Of a stretch of 64,000 nucleotides of DNA, positions 34,035 to 42,430 are shown piece by piece. The DNA lies in assembly GCA_963642705.1 (NCBI GenBank), contig CAVIHU010000003.1, positions 62,001-126,000 of the forward strand, in the 5' to 3' direction. The translations under genes were made by a program, and so were the position numbers. The number at the start of each line of letters is the position of its first letter. Within the stretch, counting starts at the first letter, position 1. Under the pieces are notes generated by a model that ran no database searches, was not told the origin of the DNA, and saw only the letters and a list, made by a program, of their open reading frames with translations. The stretch comes from UBA11524 sp963642705. Lineage in GTDB: Bacteria > Bacillota > Clostridia > Christensenellales > Aristaeellaceae.

Positions 34035-35096
34035 ATGCAACCGGATGAACAGCGCATCCGCCCGAGTGACAGCCGCCTGCAGTATACAGGCCGTGTCGAT
34101 ATGGATGACCCTGACAACCCTGTATTTCTTTTTACCGCGTCGTATGTGCGCTTCCGCATGGTCGGGCACCATCTGCGCGTCATTCTGACGAACACGCATC
34201 ATCTGTGGGAAAACCGGCTGGGTGTCGTCATCAACGGCGAACAGTTTGGTGTACTGCTCAAGTGGGATGCCGTGAACGAAATCGACCTGTCCGACCACCT
34301 GCACGACGGCGAAAATAATGTGATGCTCTTCAAGCGACAGGACAGCTGCTGCAAAATCACATTGCATGCGCTGATGATCGGCGCTTCGGATACGCTGCTC
34401 AATCCGCCGGAAAGGCAAACGCGGCGCATCGAATTCTACGGCGACAGCGTATCGGCAGGGGAGGTTAGCGAAGCGGCGGATTATGCAGGAGAGCTCGATC
34501 CGCCGGAGCACAACGCGCGGTATAACAACGTGTACTTCAGCTATGCGTGGCAGGCGGCGCGGTTGCTCGATGCGGAGATCAGCGATATCGCACAGGGCGG
34601 CATCGCGCTGCAGGACGGTAATGGCTACTTCTTTGACACGGGAATGCTCTCGTGCTGGGATAAGCTCGCGTACAATCCGTATTTCGGAGCATTGAAGCCA
34701 TGGGATTTCAGCCGCTTTACGCCGCATGTGGTCGTTGTCGCAATCGGGCAGAATGACAGGGCGAAGGGTGATTTCATGGCGGAGGATTACACGGGCGTGA
34801 AGGCGCAGCAGTGGCGCAGCGACTATGAAGGCTTCATCCGCGCGATTCGGGTCAAATATCCGCAGGCACACATTCTGCTGACGACGACCATCATGCAGCA
34901 TACGCCGGAATGGGATGACGCGATTGAAGCGGTCTGCCGGAGGCTGTCGGATTCGTGCGTGCATCATTTCCTGTATACAAGAAACGGATGCGGCACACCC
35001 GGGCATGTCCGTGCATCGGAGGCGGCGGAAATGGCACAGGAGCTGGCTGCGTATATTGAATCCATCCCGAACGTGTGGCAGGAGGAAAACACATGA
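34035..35096 (+). CDS. CE2-like carbohydrate acetylesterase (SGNH fold), copy 1
   Basis: A 353-residue enzyme with the two-domain layout of carbohydrate esterase family 2: an N-terminal beta-sandwich (about 1-125) and an SGNH hydrolase domain. Block I is YGDSVSAGE (Ser138), the GG of block II is in AQGGIAL, block III is IGQND, and the catalytic His is in CGTPGHVRASE near the C-terminus. CE2 enzymes use a Ser-His dyad and remove O-acetyl groups from mannan and xylan oligosaccharides. There is no signal peptide, so it acts in the cytoplasm on imported acetylated sugars. It overlaps its paralogue downstream by four bases (ATGA). Confidence 0.85.
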   Translation: MQPDEQRIRPSDSRLQYTGRVDMDDPDNPVFLFTASYVRFRMVGHHLRVILTNTHHLWENRLGVVINGEQFGVLLKWDAVNEIDLSDHLHDGENNVMLFKRQDSCCKITLHALMIGASDTLLNPPERQTRRIEFYGDSVSAGEVSEAADYAGELDPPEHNARYNNVYFSYAWQAARLLDAEISDIAQGGIALQDGNGYFFDTGMLSCWDKLAYNPYFGALKPWDFSRFTPHVVVVAIGQNDRAKGDFMAEDYTGVKAQQWRSDYEGFIRAIRVKYPQAHILLTTTIMQHTPEWDDAIEAVCRRLSDSCVHHFLYTRNGCGTPGHVRASEAAEMAQELAAYIESIPNVWQEENT

Positions 35097-36160
35097 AGAT
35101 TGAGCTTCTGGCGGGCGAAAAATATATAGCGCCGTCAGATCCCTGCATTCGTTACACGGGTAGAATCGACGACCGCAATCCGGACGCACCGGTGCTGGTG
35201 TATGTCTGCTCATCTGCTGAGATGATTGTCACGGGGCATATTCTGCGCGTCTTTCTGGAGAATAAGCGCGCCTTCTACCAGAATCGGCTGGGTGTAATCA
35301 TCAACGGCGTGCAGACGAGCGTGCTGTTGTCGGACGGTGAACAGGCAATTGACCTATCTGACCGGCTGACAGACGGCGAAAATCACGTCTTGCTTTTCAA
35401 ACGGCAGGATTGCTGCCATGCGATGGTGCTGCACGGTTTTGCCGTCGCGGAGGATGCGCAATTGCGGATGCTTCTGCCGCGCCCGAGTCGGCGCATCGAG
35501 GTGTACGGCGACAGCGTGTCAGCAGGGGAAGTGTCCGAGGCGGAATTTGCATGCGGTCAGACTGACCCAGAAGGGCATGAAGGGCGCTACAGCAATGGTT
35601 ATTGGAGCTATGCATGGCAGACGGCACGCCTGTTGGGCGCTGAGCTGCACGACAACGCCACCGGCGGTATGGCGCTGCTGGATGGCACAGGGTACTTCAA
35701 TATGTCGGACACCATCGGTATGCTGAGCGCGTGGGACAAGGTGAACTTCTATCCGCCGCTGGGCGAAACGTGCGAGTGGGATTTCAGCCGGTATACGCCG
35801 CATGTCGTGATTGCTGCCATCGGGCAGAATGATGCGCATCCGATCAACACCATGGCGGAGGATGAGCACGGCGCACAGGCGGAGCGCTGGAAAAATGCTT
35901 ATGCTGGATGGATCGGCGAAATCAGGAAGGTCTACCCAAAGGCGTATATCCTCCTGACGACAACGATTCTCGAACACGATGCGTCATGGGATCGCGCAAT
36001 TGACGAGGTTTGTCGCAGACTGAGCGATCCGAAAATCCGCCATTTCCTGTATACAGGGAACGGATGCGGCACGCCCGGACATGTCCGCCGTAGCGAGGCA
36101 GCACAGATGGCGCAGGAGCTGGCCGGATGGATCGATTCGCTGCCGGATGTGTGGCAATAA
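35093..36160 (+). CDS. CE2-like carbohydrate acetylesterase (SGNH fold), copy 2
   Basis: A 355-residue paralogue of the preceding protein, with the same layout and no signal peptide. YGDSVSAGE holds the nucleophile Ser141; NATGGMAL, IGQNDAHP and CGTPGHVRRSE match the other SGNH blocks. The two share most motifs but differ in surface loops, for instance an extra segment GTGYFNMSDTIGMLSAWDKV here, so they may remove acetyl groups from different positions. The start at 35093 overlaps the previous stop and has AGGAGG upstream, inside the preceding gene. This is the end of the carbohydrate region; a bidirectional terminator separates it from guaB. Confidence 0.85.
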   Translation: MKIELLAGEKYIAPSDPCIRYTGRIDDRNPDAPVLVYVCSSAEMIVTGHILRVFLENKRAFYQNRLGVIINGVQTSVLLSDGEQAIDLSDRLTDGENHVLLFKRQDCCHAMVLHGFAVAEDAQLRMLLPRPSRRIEVYGDSVSAGEVSEAEFACGQTDPEGHEGRYSNGYWSYAWQTARLLGAELHDNATGGMALLDGTGYFNMSDTIGMLSAWDKVNFYPPLGETCEWDFSRYTPHVVIAAIGQNDAHPINTMAEDEHGAQAERWKNAYAGWIGEIRKVYPKAYILLTTTILEHDASWDRAIDEVCRRLSDPKIRHFLYTGNGCGTPGHVRRSEAAQMAQELAGWIDSLPDVWQ

Positions 36161-36198
36161 AAAGCAGCCCCTTGAGCGATGAACTCAGGGGGCTGCTT
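36158..36198. terminator. Bidirectional terminator between CE2 and guaB
   Basis: AAGCAGCCCCTTGAG / CTCAGGGGGCTGCTT stem with a short loop. AAAAA precedes it on the forward strand, giving a good T run for guaB on the reverse strand. Confidence 0.85.
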
Positions 36199-36211
36199 GC
36201 TGTTTGAAAAG

Positions 36212-37675
36212 TCAGGAGTTGCGGGAGTAGTTGGGAGCTTCCTTCGTGATGGAGATATCATGCGGATGGCTTTCGGCAAGACCGGCACCGGTGATCTTGA
36301 TGAATTCGGTGTTCTTGCGGAGGTCATCGATGGTCTTTGCACCGCAGTAGCCCATGCCGGAGCGGATGCCGCCAACCATCTGGAACACGGTCTCGGACAG
36401 CAGTCCCTTGTAGGGCACGCGTCCTTCGACGCCTTCGGGAACAAGCTTCTTGGCATCATCCTGGAAGTAACGATCCTTGGAGCCGTGCTCCATGGCGGCC
36501 AGAGAACCCATGCCGCGATAGACCTTGTAGGAACGGCCTTGATAGATTTCGGTTGCACCGGGTGCTTCGTCGGTGCCGGCAAGCATGCTGCCGAGCATGA
36601 CGCAGGAGCCGCCGGCGGCCAGCGCCTTGACGATGTCGCCGGAATATTTGATGCCGCCGTCAGCAATAACACGGATGCCGTATTTGTCGGCTTCCTCGGC
36701 ACAGTCGGACACGGCTGTCACCTGCGGAACGCCGATACCGGCGACCACACGGGTGGTGCAGATAGAGCCTGGACCGATGCCGACCTTCACGCAGTCAACG
36801 CCGGCGGAGATGAGGTCGTGCGTAGCGGCGGCGGTGGCAACGTTGCCGGCGAACAGCTGGATGTTGGGATAGCGCTTGCGGATGGCTTCCACCTGACGCA
36901 GCACACCGACGGAATGACCATGTGCCGTGTCAATGGAGATGACATCGACCTTCGCGTCAAGCAGCGCATCGATACGGTCGAACACGTCATGCGTTACGCC
37001 GACAGCGGCACCGCACAGCAGACGACCCTTGGCATCCTTGGCGGAATTCGGATATTTGGTGGACTTCTCGATATCCTTGATGGTGATCAGACCGCGGAGC
37101 ATGCCGTTCTCATCGACGATGGGGAGCTTCTCGATGCGGTGCTTCGCCAGAATCTTTTTTGCCTCCTCCAGAGAGGTGCCGACGGGCGCGGTGATGAGGT
37201 TTTCGCTGGTCATGACCTCGCTGATCTTGCGGGTATAGTCCGTTTCAAAGCGCAGGTCGCGGTTGGTCAGGATGCCGACGAGCTTGCCGTCGCGGGTGAT
37301 CGGGACGCCGCTGATGCGATAGCGTGCCATCAGGTTTTCCGCGTCCTGAATCAGGTGGTCGGGAGAGAGAAAGAACGGATCGGTGATAACGCCGTGCTCG
37401 GAACGCTTGACCTTATCGACCTGAGCCGCCTGCTCGGCGATGCTCATGTTCTTGTGGATGATGCCCAGACCGCCCTCACGCGCCATGGCGATGGCCATGC
37501 GGGAGTCCGTCACGGTATCCATAGCGGCAGACATCAGGGGAATATTCAGCTTAATGACCGGAGTGAGCTGAATGGAGAGATCAACTTCCTTGGGCAGCAC
37601 CTCGCTGCGTGCGGGTACCAGCAGAACATCGTCAAACGTAAGCCCTTCCCGAACAACCTTTTGCAGCATGGGCAA
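36212..37675 (-). CDS. guaB: IMP dehydrogenase
   Basis: Catalyses the NAD-dependent oxidation of IMP to XMP, the first committed step of GMP synthesis, in the cytoplasm. The 487-residue length, N-terminal LTFDDVLLVPARSEV, a two-CBS Bateman region (about residues 95-210), the catalytic loop GIGPGSICTTR with the active-site Cys, and the flap region GMGSLAAM...RYFQ are all standard. The start is an ATG after GAGGAGG; a second in-frame ATG two codons later is possible. It stands alone with its own promoter and terminator, as is common in Clostridia. Confidence 0.97.
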   Translation of the reverse strand: MPMLQKVVREGLTFDDVLLVPARSEVLPKEVDLSIQLTPVIKLNIPLMSAAMDTVTDSRMAIAMAREGGLGIIHKNMSIAEQAAQVDKVKRSEHGVITDPFFLSPDHLIQDAENLMARYRISGVPITRDGKLVGILTNRDLRFETDYTRKISEVMTSENLITAPVGTSLEEAKKILAKHRIEKLPIVDENGMLRGLITIKDIEKSTKYPNSAKDAKGRLLCGAAVGVTHDVFDRIDALLDAKVDVISIDTAHGHSVGVLRQVEAIRKRYPNIQLFAGNVATAAATHDLISAGVDCVKVGIGPGSICTTRVVAGIGVPQVTAVSDCAEEADKYGIRVIADGGIKYSGDIVKALAAGGSCVMLGSMLAGTDEAPGATEIYQGRSYKVYRGMGSLAAMEHGSKDRYFQDDAKKLVPEGVEGRVPYKGLLSETVFQMVGGIRSGMGYCGAKTIDDLRKNTEFIKITGAGLAESHPHDISITKEAPNYSRNS

Positions 37676-37750
37676 TTATCCTCCTCATCACGCCAAAAGT
37701 GAAACATCAGCAGGTCGCTGCCTAATACGGCTACCTGTAGGTTATCCATA

Positions 37751-37779
37751 ATTGTAACAAAGCGTAAACCCTTTGTCAA
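37751..37779 (-). promoter_or_regulatory. Sigma-A promoter of guaB
   Basis: Reverse-strand TTGACA (37774-37779), 17-base spacer, TACAAT (37751-37756). Leader of about 70 bases with no purine riboswitch core that I can recognise. Confidence 0.88.
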
Positions 37780-38138
37780 TGGCTTAGATGACGAAAATTT
37801 GCCCGAAACGTAACAGAAAGGGTCAAGGGAAGGAACGCTGCTGCAGGATGCAGGGACAGCGTCATTGCCGGGGACACAACGCTCCAAATCACTTCCTTCT
37901 GCTGCGGAAGTCCTTCTCAATGCCTTTCCTCCATCTGGCTGTCAGCGGTGCTGCGCCGCGCACAGCATCCATCGCGTCGCTGATTGATCTGAAATTCTGG
38001 CGAGTGCACCTGCTGTCCGCATGGTAACCCTCCGCATGGTCGGCAGCTATGCCAGGCGTAATAAGGCTGTGCAGCTTCTCTGTTGCACAGCCATTCTATC
38101 GGTAATCGCGGGAGATTTGGTTGCCTGACAAGCGACAA
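37780..38138. other. Intergenic region, possible decayed coding sequence
   Basis: No intact gene. The hairpin GGCTGTGCA...TGCACAGCC (38065-38092) may end the solute-binding protein transcript. A reverse-strand frame ending near 37893 (DAVRGAAPLTARWRKGIEKD) looks peptide-like but lacks a start or RBS and switches frame upstream, so it may be a remnant. Confidence 0.4.
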
Positions 38139-39431
38139 TCATTCGGGTTTTTGCACCGGTTCCATGCCGAGCTCCTGATAAATCTGATTGACATGCTCCT
38201 GACATGCTTCGGCGAAGCCATCTGCATCAAATGCGCCGTTCAGATAGCGCTGAATGAGCGTCTGCAGCGTCTCATCGAGTAAAACAGGTGAATCGCCGGA
38301 TATGTATGCGTATTGTACGATGTCCTGATAGTGCGCGACATCCTCCGCGGTGATGTCGTACGGGTTGTCGATGAGGGATTGCTTTGCTTCGTACATATAC
38401 TGCAGTTCGAGCGTGTCATCCTCGGTGGGCTCGGCGATGGCTTCAAGGCGCGCAATCTGCTCATCATAGTTCGCCAGCATGTCCTCATAGTTACTGCGGA
38501 TGTGTGGCTTGTTCAGCGAGGAATCCCAGAAATATGCGGTGCCGGATTCGTAGGTGGAGAGGTACTTGATGAAGTCAACGGCGCTATCGATGCTGTCTGA
38601 ATACGGATTCACGACTGCCACAACGGACACATAATACAACAGATTTTTTTCGTCATCCAGTACGGAAGGAATCAGCGCCATGTGCTGGCTGAGGTCGGTT
38701 GCGGCGCAGGCGGTGGTAAAAATTTCAGTCTCCCAATACATGGATTCCTGACTGGTTGCAGGGACGGTATCCTTGATTTTAGCAGCCGTCCGCGCAAATT
38801 CCGGACGATAGAAATTGACCTGTCCGTCCGCAGCCTCGGAGGCGACGAGATATTGCGTCATGAAAAATTGCAGCATGCTTTCCTGCGTGTAAGGGTATTC
38901 GCCGATCAGCGTGTACTGGTTACTCAGCAGACCGCTCTTGAGGATGGCATCGCAGACGTCAATCAGCTCGTCAAAGGTGGTTGGTTCGGTTTGCTCCGCC
39001 TCGGTCAGAATGTCGGGCATGATGATTTGCCAGCCCCATGCTTGCGCATCGACATACCAGCCGATGAGGTCATCGCCGTCCATCAGGGCGTTCCGGAAAG
39101 CAGGATAGAGGTCGGACAGCTTATCCATCAGGGCGGTGTTTTCGGTCAGGGGATAATAATAGTTCTGCTTCTTGAGCTGGTTGAGCCCGTAGCGCGTCTG
39201 GAAAACGAAAATATCAACATTGGAGTCATGCGTGGCGATGGCTGTGGCAATATCATTGAAGGTGCCGGAACGGTAGGTGAGTTCATGACCGGCGGCAGCA
39301 TAGTCATTGAAGGCAGGATAGTTGTAGCCTTCATACAGGATGGTTAAAGATGTATTGCCTTCAGCATTTGAGATGCATATATGGATAACTGAAAAGGAAA
39401 GAATCATTACAAAACAGAAAAATCTTCTCAT
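38139..39431 (-). CDS. Extracellular solute-binding protein, orphan
   Basis: A 430-residue secreted protein of the family-1 solute-binding fold. Signal peptide MRRFFCFVMILSFSVIHICISNA with no proper lipobox. The mature part begins with a short strand (SLTILYEGYNY) and soon reaches DSNVDIFVFQT, the usual hinge-side motif; GWYVDAQAWGWQIIMPDIL and TFDELIDVCDAI are typical. A helical insertion near residues 325-355 (DEQIARLEAIAEPTEDDT) is unusual. No permease or ATPase gene is close by, so its transporter is encoded elsewhere or it acts as a receptor. ATG with GAGGAGG upstream. The sequence is more diverged than the other two solute-binding proteins here. Confidence 0.82.
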   Translation of the reverse strand: MRRFFCFVMILSFSVIHICISNAEGNTSLTILYEGYNYPAFNDYAAAGHELTYRSGTFNDIATAIATHDSNVDIFVFQTRYGLNQLKKQNYYYPLTENTALMDKLSDLYPAFRNALMDGDDLIGWYVDAQAWGWQIIMPDILTEAEQTEPTTFDELIDVCDAILKSGLLSNQYTLIGEYPYTQESMLQFFMTQYLVASEAADGQVNFYRPEFARTAAKIKDTVPATSQESMYWETEIFTTACAATDLSQHMALIPSVLDDEKNLLYYVSVVAVVNPYSDSIDSAVDFIKYLSTYESGTAYFWDSSLNKPHIRSNYEDMLANYDEQIARLEAIAEPTEDDTLELQYMYEAKQSLIDNPYDITAEDVAHYQDIVQYAYISGDSPVLLDETLQTLIQRYLNGAFDADGFAEACQEHVNQIYQELGMEPVQKPE

Positions 39432-39441
39432 AAAAACCTCC

Positions 39442-39537
39442 TCATAACACCTTCCTAAAATAATCTGCGAATGCGCTGGATAAGGTAAGCAACATCAAAA
39501 TACATACAAGGATCAACGCAACGAATTGTTTCGTCAG
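39442..39537 (-). CDS. Possible short signal-peptide-like ORF before the solute-binding protein
   Basis: A frame from CTG at 39537 encodes TKQFVALILVCILMLLTL followed by SSAFADYFRKVL, a textbook Sec signal peptide with cleavage site AFA-D, and stops 11 bases before the solute-binding gene, overlapping its RBS. There is no ATG, GTG or TTG, so it would need a CTG start. It could be the remnant of a decayed duplicate, or a leader peptide coupling translation. Confidence 0.3.
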   Translation of the reverse strand: MTKQFVALILVCILMLLTLSSAFADYFRKVL

Positions 39538-39629
39538 GAAAACTACTTCTTTTTAAGTATGCGGTCGAGTAAAGTTACATGGAGTAGCATTTAATGTACC
39601 ATTTGGAATCACCCCTTTCTTTTTTTTTA

Positions 39630-39658
39630 ATTGTATCATTACAAAATAAATATGTCAA
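39630..39658 (-). promoter_or_regulatory. Sigma-A promoter of the orphan solute-binding protein gene
   Basis: Reverse-strand TTGACA (39653-39658), 17-base spacer, TACAAT (39630-39635). The leader is about 190 bases and holds a strong SD (AAAGGGGTG) before a minigene ATG-GTA-CAT-TAA (39602-39591). The 345-base gap 39432-39776 holds no full gene. Confidence 0.85.
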
Positions 39659-39730
39659 GACACAAAAATGAACAAAGTGCAAATTTTTCACAAAACAATT
39701 CATTATTATCAAACTACAAGCCGAGCACAA

Positions 39731-39770
39731 AGAAAGCTCCTGACAGAATGCATCCGATTCTGTCAGGAGC
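39731..39770 (-). terminator. Terminator of the G3E GTPase operon
   Basis: Perfect 14-base stem GCTCCTGACAGAAT / ATTCTGTCAGGAGC, located just past the stop on the reverse strand and followed there by TTTCTTTG. Confidence 0.85.
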
Positions 39771-39776
39771 CATAGA

Positions 39777-40712
39777 TTATGCGTTGAAATTCAGGTATTC
39801 CTCGGCAGGCGCCGGAACAATCTCTGCGCGCGCCTCCTGGAGCATCAGCATCTTCTCGCCCTGTGCGTCAACAGCCTTGCATTGCGCCGTCATGCGGAAG
39901 TAGTTCTTCGTGCCGGGCTTCTGCACGCCCTGCGTAATCCAGCCGATGGGCTGAATGTCGTTTGCGCAGCACGTCATTGCCATGCGTCCGAACATGTAGT
40001 AGCCGCGCGGCAGAGAACGATCCGCAAAGACCTGCCCGACAAGGCGGATGGTCTTGCGGTCGTAGCGGTCAGGATGGTCGAGCGAATCAAGGTAGAACGT
40101 CGGAATGTCCTCATCCTTGATTTCGATGACCGCCGCCTTCATGTTGTATGGTAAATCCTCATCCGCAACGCCGTCCTCGCTGGTGCCGTCGGTGTTCTCG
40201 AACAGGACGTTCGCCCGCGGATTCACGGCCTTGACCTGTCTGCGCCATGGACTCTTTTCGGTGCCGGGCTTGCAGCGGTTGAACAGAATCAGGTCGGCGA
40301 CCTTCATCGGGTCGGTCAGCATCTGACGCATGTTGGTGAAATAGTTGTCGAACGTGTTCGCATCGACGGTCGTGATAATCTGTACGACCTCCCACTTGCG
40401 CGGCAGCATACAGGAACCAAGCCGTTCAATCGTCCAAATGCTGTTGTATTCAACGAAGACGCGTTCAGGCTTGTATTGCTTGTCCAGCGCCTCCAGATGC
40501 GCGGTGTTCATCTCATCTGCTTCGTCCAGCATGACAACAGTCGCGTTCTTGGCGGATTCGTATTCCTCCACGCCCTCCTCGCAGCACAGCACAAGCGTCT
40601 TCTGACCGCGCGAAAAATTCTCGTCCGTCAGCATGTTGTTGATCAGCTGGGTCTTGCCGCTTTCCAGAAAGCCTGTAATCAGGTAGACTGGCGTAAATTC
40701 CTGCTCGCTCAT
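39777..40712 (-). CDS. CobW/G3E-family GTPase lacking the metal-binding Cys motif
   Basis: A 311-residue P-loop GTPase of the G3E family. Walker A is GFLESGKT, and ADLILFNRC corresponds to the NKxD-type base-recognition region, although the usual NK.D is altered to NRCK. The GCxCC metal-binding motif that defines metallochaperones of the CobW/YciC group is missing; the position holds LVLCCEEGVEEYE. A beta-rich C-terminal half (about 215-300) replaces the usual CobW_C. Its start overlaps the upstream cobW-like gene by four bases, so the two proteins are made together and may form a heterodimer. Confidence 0.8.
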   Translation of the reverse strand: MSEQEFTPVYLITGFLESGKTQLINNMLTDENFSRGQKTLVLCCEEGVEEYESAKNATVVMLDEADEMNTAHLEALDKQYKPERVFVEYNSIWTIERLGSCMLPRKWEVVQIITTVDANTFDNYFTNMRQMLTDPMKVADLILFNRCKPGTEKSPWRRQVKAVNPRANVLFENTDGTSEDGVADEDLPYNMKAAVIEIKDEDIPTFYLDSLDHPDRYDRKTIRLVGQVFADRSLPRGYYMFGRMAMTCCANDIQPIGWITQGVQKPGTKNYFRMTAQCKAVDAQGEKMLMLQEARAEIVPAPAEEYLNFNA

Positions 40713-41866
40713 GCCTTGAACAGCTCCCGCAGTGCTTTTTCGTCAATGTGTGCGCCAATGACGCAGATGCGGCCGGTGTAATCCGCCGTGCCCGGACGGA
40801 ACTGGCTCTCACCCGGCACGTAGTCGAACTGGAACCATTCGCCTGCTGCGTTTTGCAGGACGCCCTTAGCACGCAGCACAGTGCCGTATTCCTCTTCGTC
40901 GGACAGCTTGTCGAGCATAGCCTTGATTTCGTCCTGCTCGTAGCGATTCGCGGTCTCTACGCCGACAGACACGAAGACCTCGTCCGCGTCATGGCCGTGA
41001 TGATGGTGATGATGATGACCGCAGGAGCAGGTGTCGCCGTCCTCGTGGTCATGGTCGTGTTCATCATGGTCATGGTGGTGATGATGCTCATGCTCATCAT
41101 GGTCGTCATCATCGTCCTCGTCATGATGACCGCCGCAGCACGGGCAGACATTGCCTTCATGGTCGTGCTCATCATGGTCATGATGGTGGTGATGATGCTC
41201 ATGCTCATGCTCGTCCTCGTCGTCCTCGTCGTCCTCATCGTCCTCGTCGATATGGATCTCCATCGGCTTGCCGGATTCGATGACTTCCAGCAGCGTGTCA
41301 GCGGACAGGTCATCCCACGGCGTCGTCACGATGCGGACGCCCGGATGCTGCTCCTCGACCAGCGCGCGGCTCTTCTCGATGCGTTCGGCGGACAGCAGCT
41401 GCGTGCGGCTGAAAATGACCGTTGCGCTCGTCTTGATCTGATCCAGGAAGAATTCGCCGAAGTTCTTCATATACATGCGGCACTTGCCGGCATCGACGAC
41501 CGTCGCACAGCCGGACACAACCAGATCGGCGTGACGCTCCTTCGCATGCTCGACCGCAACAAGGATCTCGCTGAGCTTGCCGACACCGGACGGCTCAATC
41601 AGCAGACGGTCAGGATGGTACTTCTCAATCAGCTCATCGACTGCCTTCTGGAAGTCGCCGACCAGCGTGCAGCAGATGCAGCCGGAATTCAGTTCGTCCA
41701 CAATAATGCCGGAATCCTTCATAAAGCTTCCGTCAACGCCGACTTCGCCGTACTCGTTTTCCAGCAGGATGATCTTTTCCTTGCTGATGCTGCCGGTCAG
41801 CAGCTTCTTGATGAGCGTGGTCTTGCCTGCACCGAGAAAGCCGGAAATAATATTCACCTTTACCAT
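40709..41866 (-). CDS. CobW-family GTPase with His-rich metal-binding tract
   Basis: A 385-residue G3E GTPase: Walker A GFLGAGKTT, metal site SGCICC (about residue 63-68), Walker B-like LIEPSG, and a C-terminal CobW_C domain (about 300-385). Between them lies a stretch of about 85 residues made almost wholly of His, Asp and Glu with CPCCGGHH and CSCGHHHH clusters (about 208-292), a metal reservoir or delivery tail. Family members insert zinc, cobalt or iron into target proteins under GTP control. ATG eight bases after AGGAGA; promoter at 41927. No Zur box or zinc-uptake gene lies next to it. Confidence 0.92.
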   Translation of the reverse strand: MVKVNIISGFLGAGKTTLIKKLLTGSISKEKIILLENEYGEVGVDGSFMKDSGIIVDELNSGCICCTLVGDFQKAVDELIEKYHPDRLLIEPSGVGKLSEILVAVEHAKERHADLVVSGCATVVDAGKCRMYMKNFGEFFLDQIKTSATVIFSRTQLLSAERIEKSRALVEEQHPGVRIVTTPWDDLSADTLLEVIESGKPMEIHIDEDDEDDEDDEDEHEHEHHHHHHDHDEHDHEGNVCPCCGGHHDEDDDDDHDEHEHHHHHDHDEHDHDHEDGDTCSCGHHHHHHHGHDADEVFVSVGVETANRYEQDEIKAMLDKLSDEEEYGTVLRAKGVLQNAAGEWFQFDYVPGESQFRPGTADYTGRICVIGAHIDEKALRELFKA

Positions 41867-41926
41867 AGCCGTTATCTCCTATTCATACGCTTGCGGGGGT
41901 CTTGGCGGCAATTTCCGCCGACATGT

Positions 41927-41935
41927 ATTATAGCA
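41927..41935 (-). promoter_or_regulatory. Extended -10 promoter of the CobW pair
   Basis: Reverse-strand TGC-TATAAT (extended -10; TATAAT at 41927-41932). A -35-like TTGTTT lies 17 bases upstream. The leader holds a small hairpin GGCGG-AAATTG-CCGCC. Confidence 0.65.
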
Positions 41936-41960
41936 CAGTCGTCAAGGGGAAACAAGAGAT

Positions 41961-42413
41961 TCACGGCTGATTTGCGCTCTGTTGTTCCTCTTTTTCGCGC
42001 TCCGCCTGCGCCAGCGAGTTCGTGTCGATGCTGTCGCGGTATACCACGAATTTCTGGAACAGGAACTCCGTGACGAAGTTCACCGCCATGTTGAGCACCT
42101 CAATCAGCCAGTCGTGCATGCCGAGGGTGACAAGCGCATCGCTCCACCAGCTCGTCAGCGCGATGAACACGACATAGTACAGCGCGACAAGCAGCATCGC
42201 ACGGCGGATATTGCCGTCCGAACGGAACGTATAGCGCCGGTTGAACGTGAAGTTCCACAGCACTGACAGCACCAGTGACGGCAGGTAGCTCAGCAGATAC
42301 CCTTCCAGATGCAGTACATCATGCAGCAGCGTGAAGCTCCCCAGCTGAATCAGTCCGGCAGACGCGCTGAACAGCGTGAACTTAATCGCCTGCCACACGT
42401 TCTTGTTCTTCAT
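41961..42413 (-). CDS. GtrA-family membrane protein
   Basis: A 150-residue protein with four membrane helices matching the GtrA family (KFTLFSASAGLIQLGSF in the first helix; NFTFNRRYTFRS after the second; NFVTEFLFQKFVVY near the end). GtrA-like proteins are thought to flip lipid-linked sugars for surface glycosylation. ATG seven bases after AGGAGG. It lies downstream of tsaD, separated by a short tandem array, and may be the last gene of the secA run. No glycosyltransferase lies next to it. Confidence 0.9.
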   Translation of the reverse strand: MKNKNVWQAIKFTLFSASAGLIQLGSFTLLHDVLHLEGYLLSYLPSLVLSVLWNFTFNRRYTFRSDGNIRRAMLLVALYYVVFIALTSWWSDALVTLGMHDWLIEVLNMAVNFVTEFLFQKFVVYRDSIDTNSLAQAEREKEEQQSANQP

Positions 42414-42430
42414 GGAATGACCTCCTTTTT

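Noticed and set aside
17387..36160. An ABC ATPase gene for the sugar importers
   Set aside because: No Walker A/signature/Walker B protein is encoded in this region; the only ABC ATPases in the window are the exporter halves at 60190-63748.
34035..36160. The two CE2-like genes as a recent perfect duplication or assembly artefact
   Set aside because: The proteins differ at many positions and in loop lengths and overlap by ATGA, so they are old, separately maintained paralogues.
37676..37750. Possible purine or PreQ1 riboswitch in the guaB leader
   Set aside because: None of the conserved riboswitch core segments is visible, and the leader is only about 70 bases.
41040..41250. Repeat-rich DNA (ATGGTC/GATGAT runs) as a microsatellite element
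   Set aside because: It is the coding sequence of the His/Asp-rich tract of the CobW protein and stays in frame throughout.
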